DNA from: Ruegeria sp. HKCCA6707
Lineage (GTDB): Bacteria > Pseudomonadota > Alphaproteobacteria > Rhodobacterales > Rhodobacteraceae
Direction of reading: 5' to 3'
Assembly: GCF_013033515.1 (NCBI RefSeq)
Contig: NZ_WQEG01000001.1
Coordinates: forward strand, 930,001-994,000
DNA: 64,000 bases
The notes beneath the pieces were generated by a model. The model was given only the letters and a program-made list of their open reading frames with translations. It searched no databases and was not told the DNA's origin. A program made the translations under genes and the position numbers. How positions within the stretch are numbered: position 1 is the first letter of the stretch; each line of letters opens with the position of its first letter. Below, one piece after another: positions 54,438 to 63,068 of the stretch.

Positions 54438-55601
54438 TCACGCCGCAGGCATGCGCTGCTCGACAATCTCGGCCCACCAGCTGCACCCGGCTGGTATGGC
54501 TTCATCGTTGAAGTTGTATTCCGGGTGATGCACGGCTGCTGTGTCGCCGTTGCCGACCAGAATATAGGCGCCCGGACGTTCTTCCAGCATAAAGGCAAAA
54601 TCCTCGCCCCCCATGACCAACGGGGCATCTTCACATGCGCCAGAGACCGAACGTGCGACATCCGCTGCAAATTCGGTCTGCTCGTCGCTGTTCACCATCA
54701 CCGGATAGCCGCGGATATAGGTCACATCAGCGGTGCCACCAAAAGTCGCCGCGACGCCAGTACAGATCTCATTGATCCGCTTTTCGGCCAGATCGCGCAT
54801 CTCTTTGCTCATGGTCCGCACCGTACCCTTGATCTGGACGGTTTGCGGGATCACGTTGAACGCTTTTGACGAGGTCTCGAATGACGTCACAGACACCACG
54901 ACCTGATCAATCGGGTCCGCATTGCGCGACGCAATCGTCTGCAGTGCCAGCACCGCCTGAGCTGTCATGACAGTTGTGTCCACGGTCTCTTGCGGTTTGG
55001 CCGCATGGCCACCGCGCCCTTCGAACGTGATGTCGAACTGATCGGTCGCGGCAAAAAACGATCCCGGACGGATCGAGAAGCTGCCAACCGGTTTACCCGG
55101 CCAGTTGTGCATTCCATAAACTTCCTGGATGTTCCAGCGCTCCATCATGCCGTCTTCGCACATCTCGCGACCGCCGCCGCCGCCCTCTTCGGCGGGCTGG
55201 AAAATCACCACAACCGTCCCGTCGAAATTGCGTGTCTCTGATAAGTACTTCGCCGCACCCAGCAACATCGCGGTGTGACCGTCGTGGCCACAGGCATGCA
55301 TCGCCCCATCGGTTTTGGACGCATAATCCAGCCCGGTCGCCTCATGGATCGGCAGCGCATCCATGTCGGCGCGCAAGCCGATCACCTTGCCCTTGCTGTC
55401 GGATTTGCCCTTGATCACCCCCACAACACCGGTGCGGCCAATGCCGGTGACGACCTCATCACAGCCGAACTCTTTCAGCTTTTCGGCCACCAAGGCGCTG
55501 GTGCGGTGAGTTTCGAACAAAATTTCAGGGTTTTCATGAATATCCCGTCGCCACGCTGTGATTTCATCCTGCAATTCGGCAAATCGGTTTTTAACTGGCA
55601 T
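54438..55601 (-). CDS. M20 family amidohydrolase, copy 1 (hippurate hydrolase-like)
   Basis: 387 residues of the M20D family (N-acyl-amino-acid amidohydrolase/hippuricase). Metal-binding features: MHACGHDGHTAMLLGA, QPAEEGGGGG, VYGMHNWPG and the late HHPEYNFND His. The start MPVKNRFAELQ is shared with its two neighbours. It splits N-acyl or short peptide amide bonds in the cytoplasm. Third of three adjacent paralogues transcribed together, 19 nt after copy 2. No ribosome-site oddity. Confidence 0.9.
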   Translation of the reverse strand: MPVKNRFAELQDEITAWRRDIHENPEILFETHRTSALVAEKLKEFGCDEVVTGIGRTGVVGVIKGKSDSKGKVIGLRADMDALPIHEATGLDYASKTDGAMHACGHDGHTAMLLGAAKYLSETRNFDGTVVVIFQPAEEGGGGGREMCEDGMMERWNIQEVYGMHNWPGKPVGSFSIRPGSFFAATDQFDITFEGRGGHAAKPQETVDTTVMTAQAVLALQTIASRNADPIDQVVVSVTSFETSSKAFNVIPQTVQIKGTVRTMSKEMRDLAEKRINEICTGVAATFGGTADVTYIRGYPVMVNSDEQTEFAADVARSVSGACEDAPLVMGGEDFAFMLEERPGAYILVGNGDTAAVHHPEYNFNDEAIPAGCSWWAEIVEQRMPAA

Positions 55602-55620
55602 GTCTTCTCTCTCTCCTAAC

Positions 55621-56784
55621 TCAAGCCGCCGGCATCCGGCGCTCGACCATTTCGGCAAACCACGAGCATCCGATCGGGATGATCTCGTCGTTGAAATTGT
55701 ACTCGGGGTGGTGCAACCCGGCGCTGTCGCCATTGCCCAACACGATGAAAGCTCCGGGGCGTTCTTCCAGCATGAACGAGAAATCCTCACCCCCCATCAC
55801 CATCGGCGCTTCGGCACAGCTGCCGCCGACGGCAATGGCAGCCTCTTCGGCATAGCCCGTCTGTTCCTCGGCGTTGATCGTGACCGGAACACCCCGGTTA
55901 TAGGTAACTTTGACGGTGCCACCCATTGTTGCAGAGACACCCTCGGCAATCTCGGTCAGCCGTTTTTCGATCATCCCGCGCATCTGATTGGAATGGGTCC
56001 GCACCGTACCGCCCACACGCGCAGATTGCGGGATTACGTTGAACGCTTTGGAGGATGTCTCGACCGAGGTGACAGAAAGCACGCCTTGTGCGATCGGATC
56101 CGCATTGCGTGAAACCACTGTCTGCAACGCGACGATCATTTGCGACAGCATCACTGTGGTATCTACCGTCTCTTGCGGTTTCGCCGCGTGACCACCATGC
56201 CCTTCGATCTGAATTTCGAACTCGTCGGCTGCCGCCAGCAACGGCCCCGAGCGAATGGCGAACTGGCCCGTGGGCAAACCGGGCACGTTGTGCATGGCAT
56301 AGACCTCTTGGATGCCGAACCGGTCCATCAAACCGTCCTTGCACATAGCCTCGGCTCCGTTCCCACCTTCTTCGGCGGGCTGAAAGATCACCACAGCGGT
56401 GCCATCGAAATTGCGCGTCTCGGTCAGGTATTTCGCGGCCCCAAGAACCATCGCGGTATGACCATCATGGCCACAAGCGTGCATGGCACCATCGGTTTTC
56501 GAGGCATAATCCAAACCGGTCTGTTCCTGCATCGGCAGCGCGTCCATATCAGCCCTCAGCCCGATGACCCGCCCTTTGGTGTCGCTTTTGCCCTTGATCA
56601 CACCCACTACACCGGTGCGCCCGATGCCTGTGACCACTTCATCGCACCCAAAAGCTTTCAGCTTTTCTGCGACCAATGCGCTGGTGCGGTGCGTTTCATA
56701 GAGGATTTCGGGATTTTCGTGAATGTCCCGACGCCAATCGGTGATTTCCCTGTGCAATTCGGCAAGCCGGTTTCTGATTGGCAT
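55621..56784 (-). CDS. M20 family amidohydrolase, copy 2
   Basis: 387 residues, near-identical layout to copy 1: MHACGHDGHTAMVLGA, QPAEEGGNGAE, AMHNVPGLP, HHPEYNFND. It differs most in the dimerisation/lid domain (about 180-290), as expected for altered substrate range. Start MPIRNRLAELHREI. Separated from copies 1 and 3 by 19 and 18 nt. Tandem duplication within one operon with the peptide ABC transporter genes suggests hydrolysis of imported N-acyl amino acids or dipeptides. Confidence 0.9.
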   Translation of the reverse strand: MPIRNRLAELHREITDWRRDIHENPEILYETHRTSALVAEKLKAFGCDEVVTGIGRTGVVGVIKGKSDTKGRVIGLRADMDALPMQEQTGLDYASKTDGAMHACGHDGHTAMVLGAAKYLTETRNFDGTAVVIFQPAEEGGNGAEAMCKDGLMDRFGIQEVYAMHNVPGLPTGQFAIRSGPLLAAADEFEIQIEGHGGHAAKPQETVDTTVMLSQMIVALQTVVSRNADPIAQGVLSVTSVETSSKAFNVIPQSARVGGTVRTHSNQMRGMIEKRLTEIAEGVSATMGGTVKVTYNRGVPVTINAEEQTGYAEEAAIAVGGSCAEAPMVMGGEDFSFMLEERPGAFIVLGNGDSAGLHHPEYNFNDEIIPIGCSWFAEMVERRMPAA

Positions 56785-56802
56785 ATGGTCCTCCGCTATC
56801 TG

Positions 56803-57969
56803 TTACGCGATCGGTAATCGCCGTTCGACCAGTTCAGCAAACCAGCTGCACCCGGCAGGAATGGCGTTATCGTCGAAATTATATTCCGGGTGATGGCACA
56901 TGGCCGTGTCCCCGTTTCCGATAAAGATGTAGGCTCCGGGCCGTTCTTCAAGCATGTAGGCAAAATCTTCCGAGGGCATGATTGGATCCGTGCCATCATT
57001 GACCTTACCCGCCACCGCTGCCGCTGCTTCGGCGGCATAGGCTGTCTCTGCTTCGGAATTCACCGTGACCGGATAGCCTGGTGTCCATGTCATCGAGGCC
57101 GATGCCCCAAAGGCTGAGGCTGTGTCTTCCGCGATGCGCCGCACGCGCTGCTCTGCGATCTGACGATACTCAGAGTCCAGCGTGCGCACCGTACCCCGCA
57201 AGCGTACCGTGTGAGCAATGACGTTCGAGGCCACGCTGTCCGTCTCAAAGGTTCCAACGGTCAGAACCACACGCTTGATCGGATCCACAGTGCGCGCAAC
57301 GACCGATTGCAGAGCCACCACGATATGCGAGGCAACAAGCGTTGTATCAACCGCATCATGTGGCGCAGCGGCATGGCCGCCACGGCCGGTGACAACGATC
57401 TCGAACTCGTCAGACGACGCCAATAAGGCCCCCGGTCTGATCGCAAACTCGCCCACCGGCAGGCCCGGCATATTGTGCATGCCATAAACCTCCTGAATGC
57501 CCCAGCGGTCCATCATCCCGTCCTGGCACATGGCAAGCCCCCCGGCCCCACCTTCCTCGGCGGGTTGAAAGATCAACACGACCGAGCCATCGAAATTCCG
57601 TGTCTCAGCCAGATATTGCGCGGCTCCCAAGAGCATCGAGGTATGACCATCATGCCCGCAAGCGTGCATCTTGCCCGGAACGGTCGAGGCATAATCAAGC
57701 CCGGTTGCCTCTTCGATGGGAAGCGCATCCATATCGGCCCGCAATCCGATCACCCGACCTTTGGTATCTGTGCGCCCCTTGATCACGGCAACAACGCCAG
57801 TTTTACCGATACCCGGCGTAATCTCATCCACGCCGAACTCGTTGAGCCGCTCGACGACAAAGGCCGCGGTTTCATGCACGTCATACATCAGTTCGGGATG
57901 GGCGTGCAGGTGGCGGCGCCATTTGGATATTTCGTCCTGCATTTCCGCCAACCGGTTTTTGACAGGCAT
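56803..57969 (-). CDS. M20 family amidohydrolase, copy 3
   Basis: 388 residues, the most divergent of the three: MHACGHDGHTSMLLGAAQYL, QPAEEGGAGGL, GMHNMPGLP, CHHPEYNFDD. Start MPVKNRLAEMQDEI. First of the triplet, 12 nt downstream of the ArgE-like gene. Same catalytic architecture as its neighbours, so the triplet probably arose by tandem duplication and then specialised. Confidence 0.9.
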   Translation of the reverse strand: MPVKNRLAEMQDEISKWRRHLHAHPELMYDVHETAAFVVERLNEFGVDEITPGIGKTGVVAVIKGRTDTKGRVIGLRADMDALPIEEATGLDYASTVPGKMHACGHDGHTSMLLGAAQYLAETRNFDGSVVLIFQPAEEGGAGGLAMCQDGMMDRWGIQEVYGMHNMPGLPVGEFAIRPGALLASSDEFEIVVTGRGGHAAAPHDAVDTTLVASHIVVALQSVVARTVDPIKRVVLTVGTFETDSVASNVIAHTVRLRGTVRTLDSEYRQIAEQRVRRIAEDTASAFGASASMTWTPGYPVTVNSEAETAYAAEAAAAVAGKVNDGTDPIMPSEDFAYMLEERPGAYIFIGNGDTAMCHHPEYNFDDNAIPAGCSWFAELVERRLPIA

Positions 57970-57981
57970 TAGAAAACTCCT

Positions 57982-59157
57982 TTACCGGGCGTCTTGCGAC
58001 AAACGCTGAACCAGTCGTTCCATGAACTGGTGGCCCTGATCAAATTGTTTTACTTCAATAAATTCGTTTGGCTGGTGAGCCTGAGCAATATCCCCCGGTC
58101 CGCAGATCACAGCGGAATAGCCGGCCTCTTGGAACTGACCGGCCTCGGTACCATAGCTTACCACATGTGACGCGTTATCCCCAGTTAACGCACGCACAAG
58201 CGTTTCGGCCTCACCATCCGTCTCTGGGGTCAACGCCGGAACCCCGAAAGTTTCGGTAACATCTATGCGAGCCTCAGGGTGCACGGCTTGCATCTTGGCC
58301 TCGACCGCGCGGACCTGATCCAGGTAGGCATCGCGCCATCTGCTGATCTGCTCACCCGGAACAACACGAAAATCCATCATGAACCGGCAATCCTTGGCCG
58401 TGATGTTGTGGGCCGTCCCCCCGTTGATCATGCCGACATGACAGGTGGTCCAGGGCGGATCAAAGACCGAGGCCAGATCGCTCGGCAGCGCAGCCATGTT
58501 TTCGGAATTGCGCGCATTGGCCCAATCAATCAGGGGTGCGGCGGACATGATGGCATTCACACCGGTATGCATGATCGAGCTGTGAACCTCGAACCCGACG
58601 ACATGCGTGCTAAAACCAAAGCCCCCCTTGTGGCCGGTCACCGCCTGCATCATCGACGGTTCGCCAACAATGACGGCCGAGCCTTTGGGCAGAACCTTTT
58701 GCATCGCCTTGATCATCGGTGGCGCTCCGGTACAGCCGACCTCTTCATCGAAGCTCAGGGCCAATTGCACCGGACGTTTGATATCCGCGTATTGCGCCTC
58801 GACCAGCGCCCAGATCGCAAGCGCGTCAAAGCCTTTCATATCGCAGGTGCCGCGACCGAAATACTTGCCGTCTCTTTCGGTGACAATGAATGGGTCTGTA
58901 TCCCAAGGCTGCCCATCCACCGGTACGACGTCTGTATGCCCGGACAGGACGACAGCGCCTTCTTCGTCGGGTCCTACATGCGCGAACAGAGCAGCCTTGT
59001 GCGGCTGTTCCGGGTCGGGCCAGCGGTGCGATACGATCCCATGGTCTTCCAGATAGCCTTCGACCCAGTCCACCAGCGGCAAGTTGGTGTCTCGACTAAC
59101 GGTGGGGAATGAGATCAACTTGGTCATGATCTCAAGCGGCGTCAGACGCTGTGCCAT
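57982..59157 (-). CDS. argE: ArgE-like acetylornithine deacetylase
   Basis: 391 residues, M20A branch, different from the triplet. VLSGHTDVVPVDGQPW (metal His-Asp), GRGTCDMKGFDALAIW, SFDEEVGCTG (catalytic Glu), GEPSMMQAVTGHKG and late QAHQPNEFIEV His. It removes acyl groups from N-acetylornithine or similar N-acyl amino acids. In this cluster a catabolic acyl-amino-acid role is as likely as arginine synthesis. 5 nt after the ABC ATPase gene. Confidence 0.85.
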   Translation of the reverse strand: MAQRLTPLEIMTKLISFPTVSRDTNLPLVDWVEGYLEDHGIVSHRWPDPEQPHKAALFAHVGPDEEGAVVLSGHTDVVPVDGQPWDTDPFIVTERDGKYFGRGTCDMKGFDALAIWALVEAQYADIKRPVQLALSFDEEVGCTGAPPMIKAMQKVLPKGSAVIVGEPSMMQAVTGHKGGFGFSTHVVGFEVHSSIMHTGVNAIMSAAPLIDWANARNSENMAALPSDLASVFDPPWTTCHVGMINGGTAHNITAKDCRFMMDFRVVPGEQISRWRDAYLDQVRAVEAKMQAVHPEARIDVTETFGVPALTPETDGEAETLVRALTGDNASHVVSYGTEAGQFQEAGYSAVICGPGDIAQAHQPNEFIEVKQFDQGHQFMERLVQRLSQDAR

Positions 59158-59162
59158 GCAGA

Positions 59163-61025
59163 TCAGTACCCGCTGTCGGTCGTCAGAATGAAATGCCCCG
59201 GTTCAACTTCTTTGTACTCTGACGGTTCCGGCTGGTAGTCAATCGGATGAATTGGCGATGGGATCGGCTTGAAATTCAAATCTTTTTCCGACTTGCGCTT
59301 GTTCGGATCTGCAATCGGAACCGCCTTCATCAGCGCCTGCGTGTAGGGGTGTTGCGGGTTTTCAAAGACCCGCGCGCGCGGGCCCAGCTCGACAATCCGG
59401 CCCAGATACATCACGCCTACATAGTGGCTGACTCGTTCCACAACAGCCATGTCATGGCTGATGAACAGATATGACAATCCAAGTTCGGATTGCAGTTCCA
59501 TCATCAGGTTCAACACTTGCGCCTGCACGGATACATCCAAAGCCGAGACCGCCTCATCCGCGATGATAAGCTTGGGGTTCAGGGCCAGCGCACGTGCGAT
59601 CGCGATCCGTTGCCGCTGTCCACCCGACATCTCATGCGGGAAACGGCGCATGAAGCTGCGCGGCAGTTGCACCTTGTCAAACAGCTGCGCCACGCGGTCT
59701 TGCAATTCCGATCCAGAAGCAACGCCGTAATTGCGCATCGGTTCGGCCACTTGATCCACCAGTTGCATCTGCGGATTGAGCGAGGCGAAAGGGTCCTGAA
59801 AAATCATCTGCATGTCCAGCCGCGCTTTGCGCAGACCGCTCTGATCCAGCTTCATGATGTCAACGCCGTCCAGATTGATCTCACCCCGCAAGGGCTCGAC
59901 CAGTCGCAGGATCGACCGCCCGGCCGAAGATTTTCCGCAGCCCGATTCGCCCACAAGGCTGAGGGTCTGCCCCTTGTTCAACGTGAAAGACACATCTTCG
60001 ACCGCATGCACATTCGAGATTGTCCGGCGCAGCAACCCGCCCTTGACCGGAAAACGTGTGGTCAGATTCTTGACCGACAGCAACACCTCTTCGGTGCCCG
60101 GAATAGGAGCGATATTCTGGCCTTCAACACCCAGCAGCTTCATCGGTTCGGGCGCGGATTTGCCCTGCATCTCACCAAGCTTCGGCACGGCTGCCAGCAG
60201 CGCTTTGGTATAATCATGCTGCGGGTTCTCAAAGATTTCGGTGACCGTACCTTCTTCGACCTTGTTGCCCCGGAACATGACAACCACGCGGTCGGCCATC
60301 TGGGCAACCACGGCCATATCATGGGTGATGAACATCACCGCCGTGCCGGTTTCGCGTTTGAGACGGTCCATCAGCGCCAGAATTTCCGCCTGAATTGTCA
60401 CGTCCAAAGCGGTGGTCGGTTCATCGGCAATCAGCAGACGCGGTTCGCAGGCCATGGCCATGGCGATGACCACGCGCTGCCGCATCCCGCCGGACAGTTC
60501 GTGCGGATACTGTTTCAACCGCCGTTCAGGCTCGGGGATCCGCACTTGCCGCAACAGTTCCAGCGCGCGCGCTTCGGCCTGCGATTTGGACATGTCTTTG
60601 TGAATGCGCAGACCTTCGGTCAGTTGGCGGCCCACCGTGAACACAGGATTCAGAGCCGTCATCGGCTCTTGAAAGATCATTCCGATCTCATTGCCGCGAA
60701 TCTGTTTCATCAGATCCTGATCGGCCTTCGACAGATCCATCTCATCGCCTTCGCGGCGATCAAACAGCAATTGACCGCCTGCAATTTCGCCTCCGCCAAA
60801 CTCGACCAGGCGCATCAAAGACAAAGACGAGACCGATTTTCCCGACCCGGATTCGCCAACGATACAAACGGTTTCGCCGGGATTCACTTCGAACGAAACA
60901 TCCTCGACCCCGACAACTGGACCATCCTTGGTCTGAAACTCCACCCGCAGTTTTTTGATCTGGGCAATAGGCTGATCCAGCACGCGTACGCTCCCCTTGG
61001 CGTTGATTTTTCTTCTGAATGCCAA
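59163..61025 (-). CDS. Peptide ABC transporter, fused double ATP-binding protein
   Basis: 620 residues containing two complete Dpp/Opp-type ATPases in one chain, as in GsiA. First half: Walker A GESGSGKSV, signature LSGGMRQR, Walker B LLIADEPTTALD. Second half: GESGCGKSSAG, MSGGQRQR, LIIADEAVSALD. Each is followed by the oligopeptide-transporter C-terminal motif (YTKALL; YTQALM). It energises the importer whose binding protein and permease are divergent at 61268 onward. First gene of the ATPase-argE-M20 operon. Confidence 0.93.
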   Translation of the reverse strand: MAFRRKINAKGSVRVLDQPIAQIKKLRVEFQTKDGPVVGVEDVSFEVNPGETVCIVGESGSGKSVSSLSLMRLVEFGGGEIAGGQLLFDRREGDEMDLSKADQDLMKQIRGNEIGMIFQEPMTALNPVFTVGRQLTEGLRIHKDMSKSQAEARALELLRQVRIPEPERRLKQYPHELSGGMRQRVVIAMAMACEPRLLIADEPTTALDVTIQAEILALMDRLKRETGTAVMFITHDMAVVAQMADRVVVMFRGNKVEEGTVTEIFENPQHDYTKALLAAVPKLGEMQGKSAPEPMKLLGVEGQNIAPIPGTEEVLLSVKNLTTRFPVKGGLLRRTISNVHAVEDVSFTLNKGQTLSLVGESGCGKSSAGRSILRLVEPLRGEINLDGVDIMKLDQSGLRKARLDMQMIFQDPFASLNPQMQLVDQVAEPMRNYGVASGSELQDRVAQLFDKVQLPRSFMRRFPHEMSGGQRQRIAIARALALNPKLIIADEAVSALDVSVQAQVLNLMMELQSELGLSYLFISHDMAVVERVSHYVGVMYLGRIVELGPRARVFENPQHPYTQALMKAVPIADPNKRKSEKDLNFKPIPSPIHPIDYQPEPSEYKEVEPGHFILTTDSGY

Positions 61026-61267
61026 ACGCTAAGGCGGTGTCAGTAGAAAAGTCAAACCTATTGCACGATTTCGCAACGGCACCACTTGCTTTTTTCTCAA
61101 GTTCTGTTTCGATACCCTTCGTAACCGCCTGGGGAGATGGTCAAAAAAACGGCACTTCGCTTGAATTTTCGTTTCTTGACAAAAGCTTACCCCTAAGCGG
61201 CAACGCCAAGTCCGCAGGCATTGCGGAAATAATCGAGGCACGAACGTGCCCTTCTAGGGAGTTAATT
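61026..61267. promoter_or_regulatory. Divergent control region of the peptide ABC cluster
   Basis: 242 bases between the divergent ATPase and binding-protein genes, which must carry both promoters. A perfect TTGACA occurs at 61176-61181 on the forward strand, but no good -10 stands 16-18 bases after it. The region is AT-rich by local standards. TAGGGAG at 61256-61262 is the binding-protein ribosome site. No ORF in it is convincing. Confidence 0.45.
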
Positions 61268-62974
61268 ATGAAGATCAAAACCCTTTTGCTCGGTGCGATT
61301 GCAAGCACGGCAATGGCCCCAATGGCCTTTGCCGAGCGTGGATCGGACGGAAACGTCAGCATCATTTATTGGCAAGCTCCGTCCATTCTGAACCCTTTCC
61401 TGTCCGGTGGTACAAAGGACGTTGAATCCGCCTCGTTGGTGATCGAACCTCTGGCCCGCTACGACCAAGACGGCAACATGGTGCCGTTCCTGGCCTCCGA
61501 GATCCCGACGGTTGAAAACGGTGGCGTCAGCGAAGATCTCACCTCTATCACCTGGAAGATTGCACCGGGAATCAAATGGTCAGATGGCACACCGTTCACT
61601 TCGGCTGATGTTGTCTTCACCGCGAACTACTGCATGGACCCGGAAGGTGGTTGTGCGCAGGTGACCAAATTTGAAGGCGTGACAAATGTCGAAGCGCTGG
61701 ACGATCTGACCGTTAAGGTCACATTCGACGCCCCGACCCCCTTCCCTTACGGTCCGTTTGTCGGTGGCGAAAGCCCGATCATCCAGGCCGCTCAGTTCGC
61801 CGATTGCCTGGGCGCGAAAGCACCTGAGTGCACCGAACAGAACTTTAACCCAATTGGCACCGGCCCGTTTGTTGTCACCGAATTCAAACCGAATGACGTG
61901 ATCACATTCAAAGCCAATGACAACTATCGCGATCCGGCAAAGCCCGCCTTTGCGACCGTGACATTCAAGGGCGGCGGTGACGCGACAGCTGCTGGCCGTG
62001 CCGTGATGGAAACCGGCGAGTTCGACTATGCCTGGAACCTTCAGCTGGCGCCCGAAGTGATCGCGCAGATGCAGGAAGGCGGCAAGGGCACACCGGTTGC
62101 AGGCTTTGGCCCGCTGGTCGAGCGTATCATGCTGAACCAGACCAACCCGTCCCCCGACCTGCCGGAAGGTGAGCGTTCGACCGCCAAGCATCCGCATCCG
62201 TTCCTGCAGGATCCAGCGGTTTACAAAGCCATGTCTTTGGCCATCGACCGTCCGCTGCTGGTTGAGATCGGATACGGCCAGGCTGGTAAAGTGACCTGTA
62301 ACTGGGTTCCGGCACCTGCGGCGTTCAACTCAACCTCGATGACCTGCGACACGCAGGACATTGAAGGCGCAAAGAAACTGCTGGATGACGCTGGCATCGT
62401 AGACACTGATGGCGACGGCATTCGTGAAAAAGACGGTGTTCCGCTGAAAGTGGTTTATCAGACGTCGACCAACGCTGTCCGTCAGGACTTCCAGGCGCTG
62501 ATCAAAGAGTGGTGGAGCCAGATCGGCATCGAAACCGAACTGCGCAACATCAACGCATCGGTCTTCTTTGGCGGTGACCCGGGTTCGCCTGACACGTTCC
62601 AGAAGTTCTATGCTGACGTTGAAATGTACGCCAACACCTTCAACGGCACCGACCCGCAGTCCTACCTGGGCAACGGCCTGTGCGACAAGGCTCCGCGTCC
62701 TGACACGCAGTGGCAGGGTGAAAACATCAGCCGCTTCTGCAACGAAGAGTTTGACAAGCTGCACGGCCAACTGGCCGAAACCGCTGGTCTGGAAGCGCGC
62801 GCTGAAATCGCGAAAAAGCTGAATGACATCATGGTTGAAAATGGCGGCATGATCCCGCTGGTACACCGTGGTCGTCTGTCGGCCCACGCAAACACACTGG
62901 GTGGTGTTGTCCTGAACGTTTGGGACAGCGAGCTGTGGAACATTGCGGACTGGTACCGCAAAACCGGTTCCTAA
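61268..62974 (+). CDS. Peptide ABC transporter substrate-binding protein
   Basis: 568 residues with a signal peptide (MKIKTLLLGAIASTAMAPMAFA) and the SBP family 5 (DppA/OppA) fold: LNPFLSGGTKDVESASLVIEPLARYD, the ITWKIAPGIKWSDGTPFTSADVVF segment, and the GAKKLLDDAGIVDTDGDGIREKDG motif. Six or more Cys occur in close pairs (CMDPEGGC, CLGAKAPEC, CNWVP...TC, CDKAP...C), presumably periplasmic disulfides. Cluster partners suggest peptides or N-acyl amino acids. The start at 61268 has GGGAG 7 nt upstream; the open frame before it is non-coding. Confidence 0.93.
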   Translation: MKIKTLLLGAIASTAMAPMAFAERGSDGNVSIIYWQAPSILNPFLSGGTKDVESASLVIEPLARYDQDGNMVPFLASEIPTVENGGVSEDLTSITWKIAPGIKWSDGTPFTSADVVFTANYCMDPEGGCAQVTKFEGVTNVEALDDLTVKVTFDAPTPFPYGPFVGGESPIIQAAQFADCLGAKAPECTEQNFNPIGTGPFVVTEFKPNDVITFKANDNYRDPAKPAFATVTFKGGGDATAAGRAVMETGEFDYAWNLQLAPEVIAQMQEGGKGTPVAGFGPLVERIMLNQTNPSPDLPEGERSTAKHPHPFLQDPAVYKAMSLAIDRPLLVEIGYGQAGKVTCNWVPAPAAFNSTSMTCDTQDIEGAKKLLDDAGIVDTDGDGIREKDGVPLKVVYQTSTNAVRQDFQALIKEWWSQIGIETELRNINASVFFGGDPGSPDTFQKFYADVEMYANTFNGTDPQSYLGNGLCDKAPRPDTQWQGENISRFCNEEFDKLHGQLAETAGLEARAEIAKKLNDIMVENGGMIPLVHRGRLSAHANTLGGVVLNVWDSELWNIADWYRKTGS

Positions 62975-62991
62975 GCCTTAACCTTGCAAAG

Positions 62992-63019
62992 CCGCGCCCC
63001 GACATTGATCGGGGCGCGG
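62992..63019 (+). terminator. Stem-loop between binding-protein and permease genes
   Basis: CCGCGCCCCGA, loop CATTGA, TCGGGGCGCGG: a perfect 11-bp stem 18 nt after the binding-protein stop. The following TCGTTT is a poor T-run. In binding-protein transporters such intergenic stems usually protect the upstream mRNA or partially terminate, giving more binding protein than permease. Confidence 0.65.
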
Positions 63020-63068
63020 TCGTTTGCATCACCCCTACAAGAAGACGCATCAACAAAGGCGCCTTTGA

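Noticed and set aside
61176-61204. TTGACA at 61176 as the binding-protein promoter
   Set aside because: The bases 16-18 nt downstream (GGCAAC region) do not resemble a -10; not called as a promoter.
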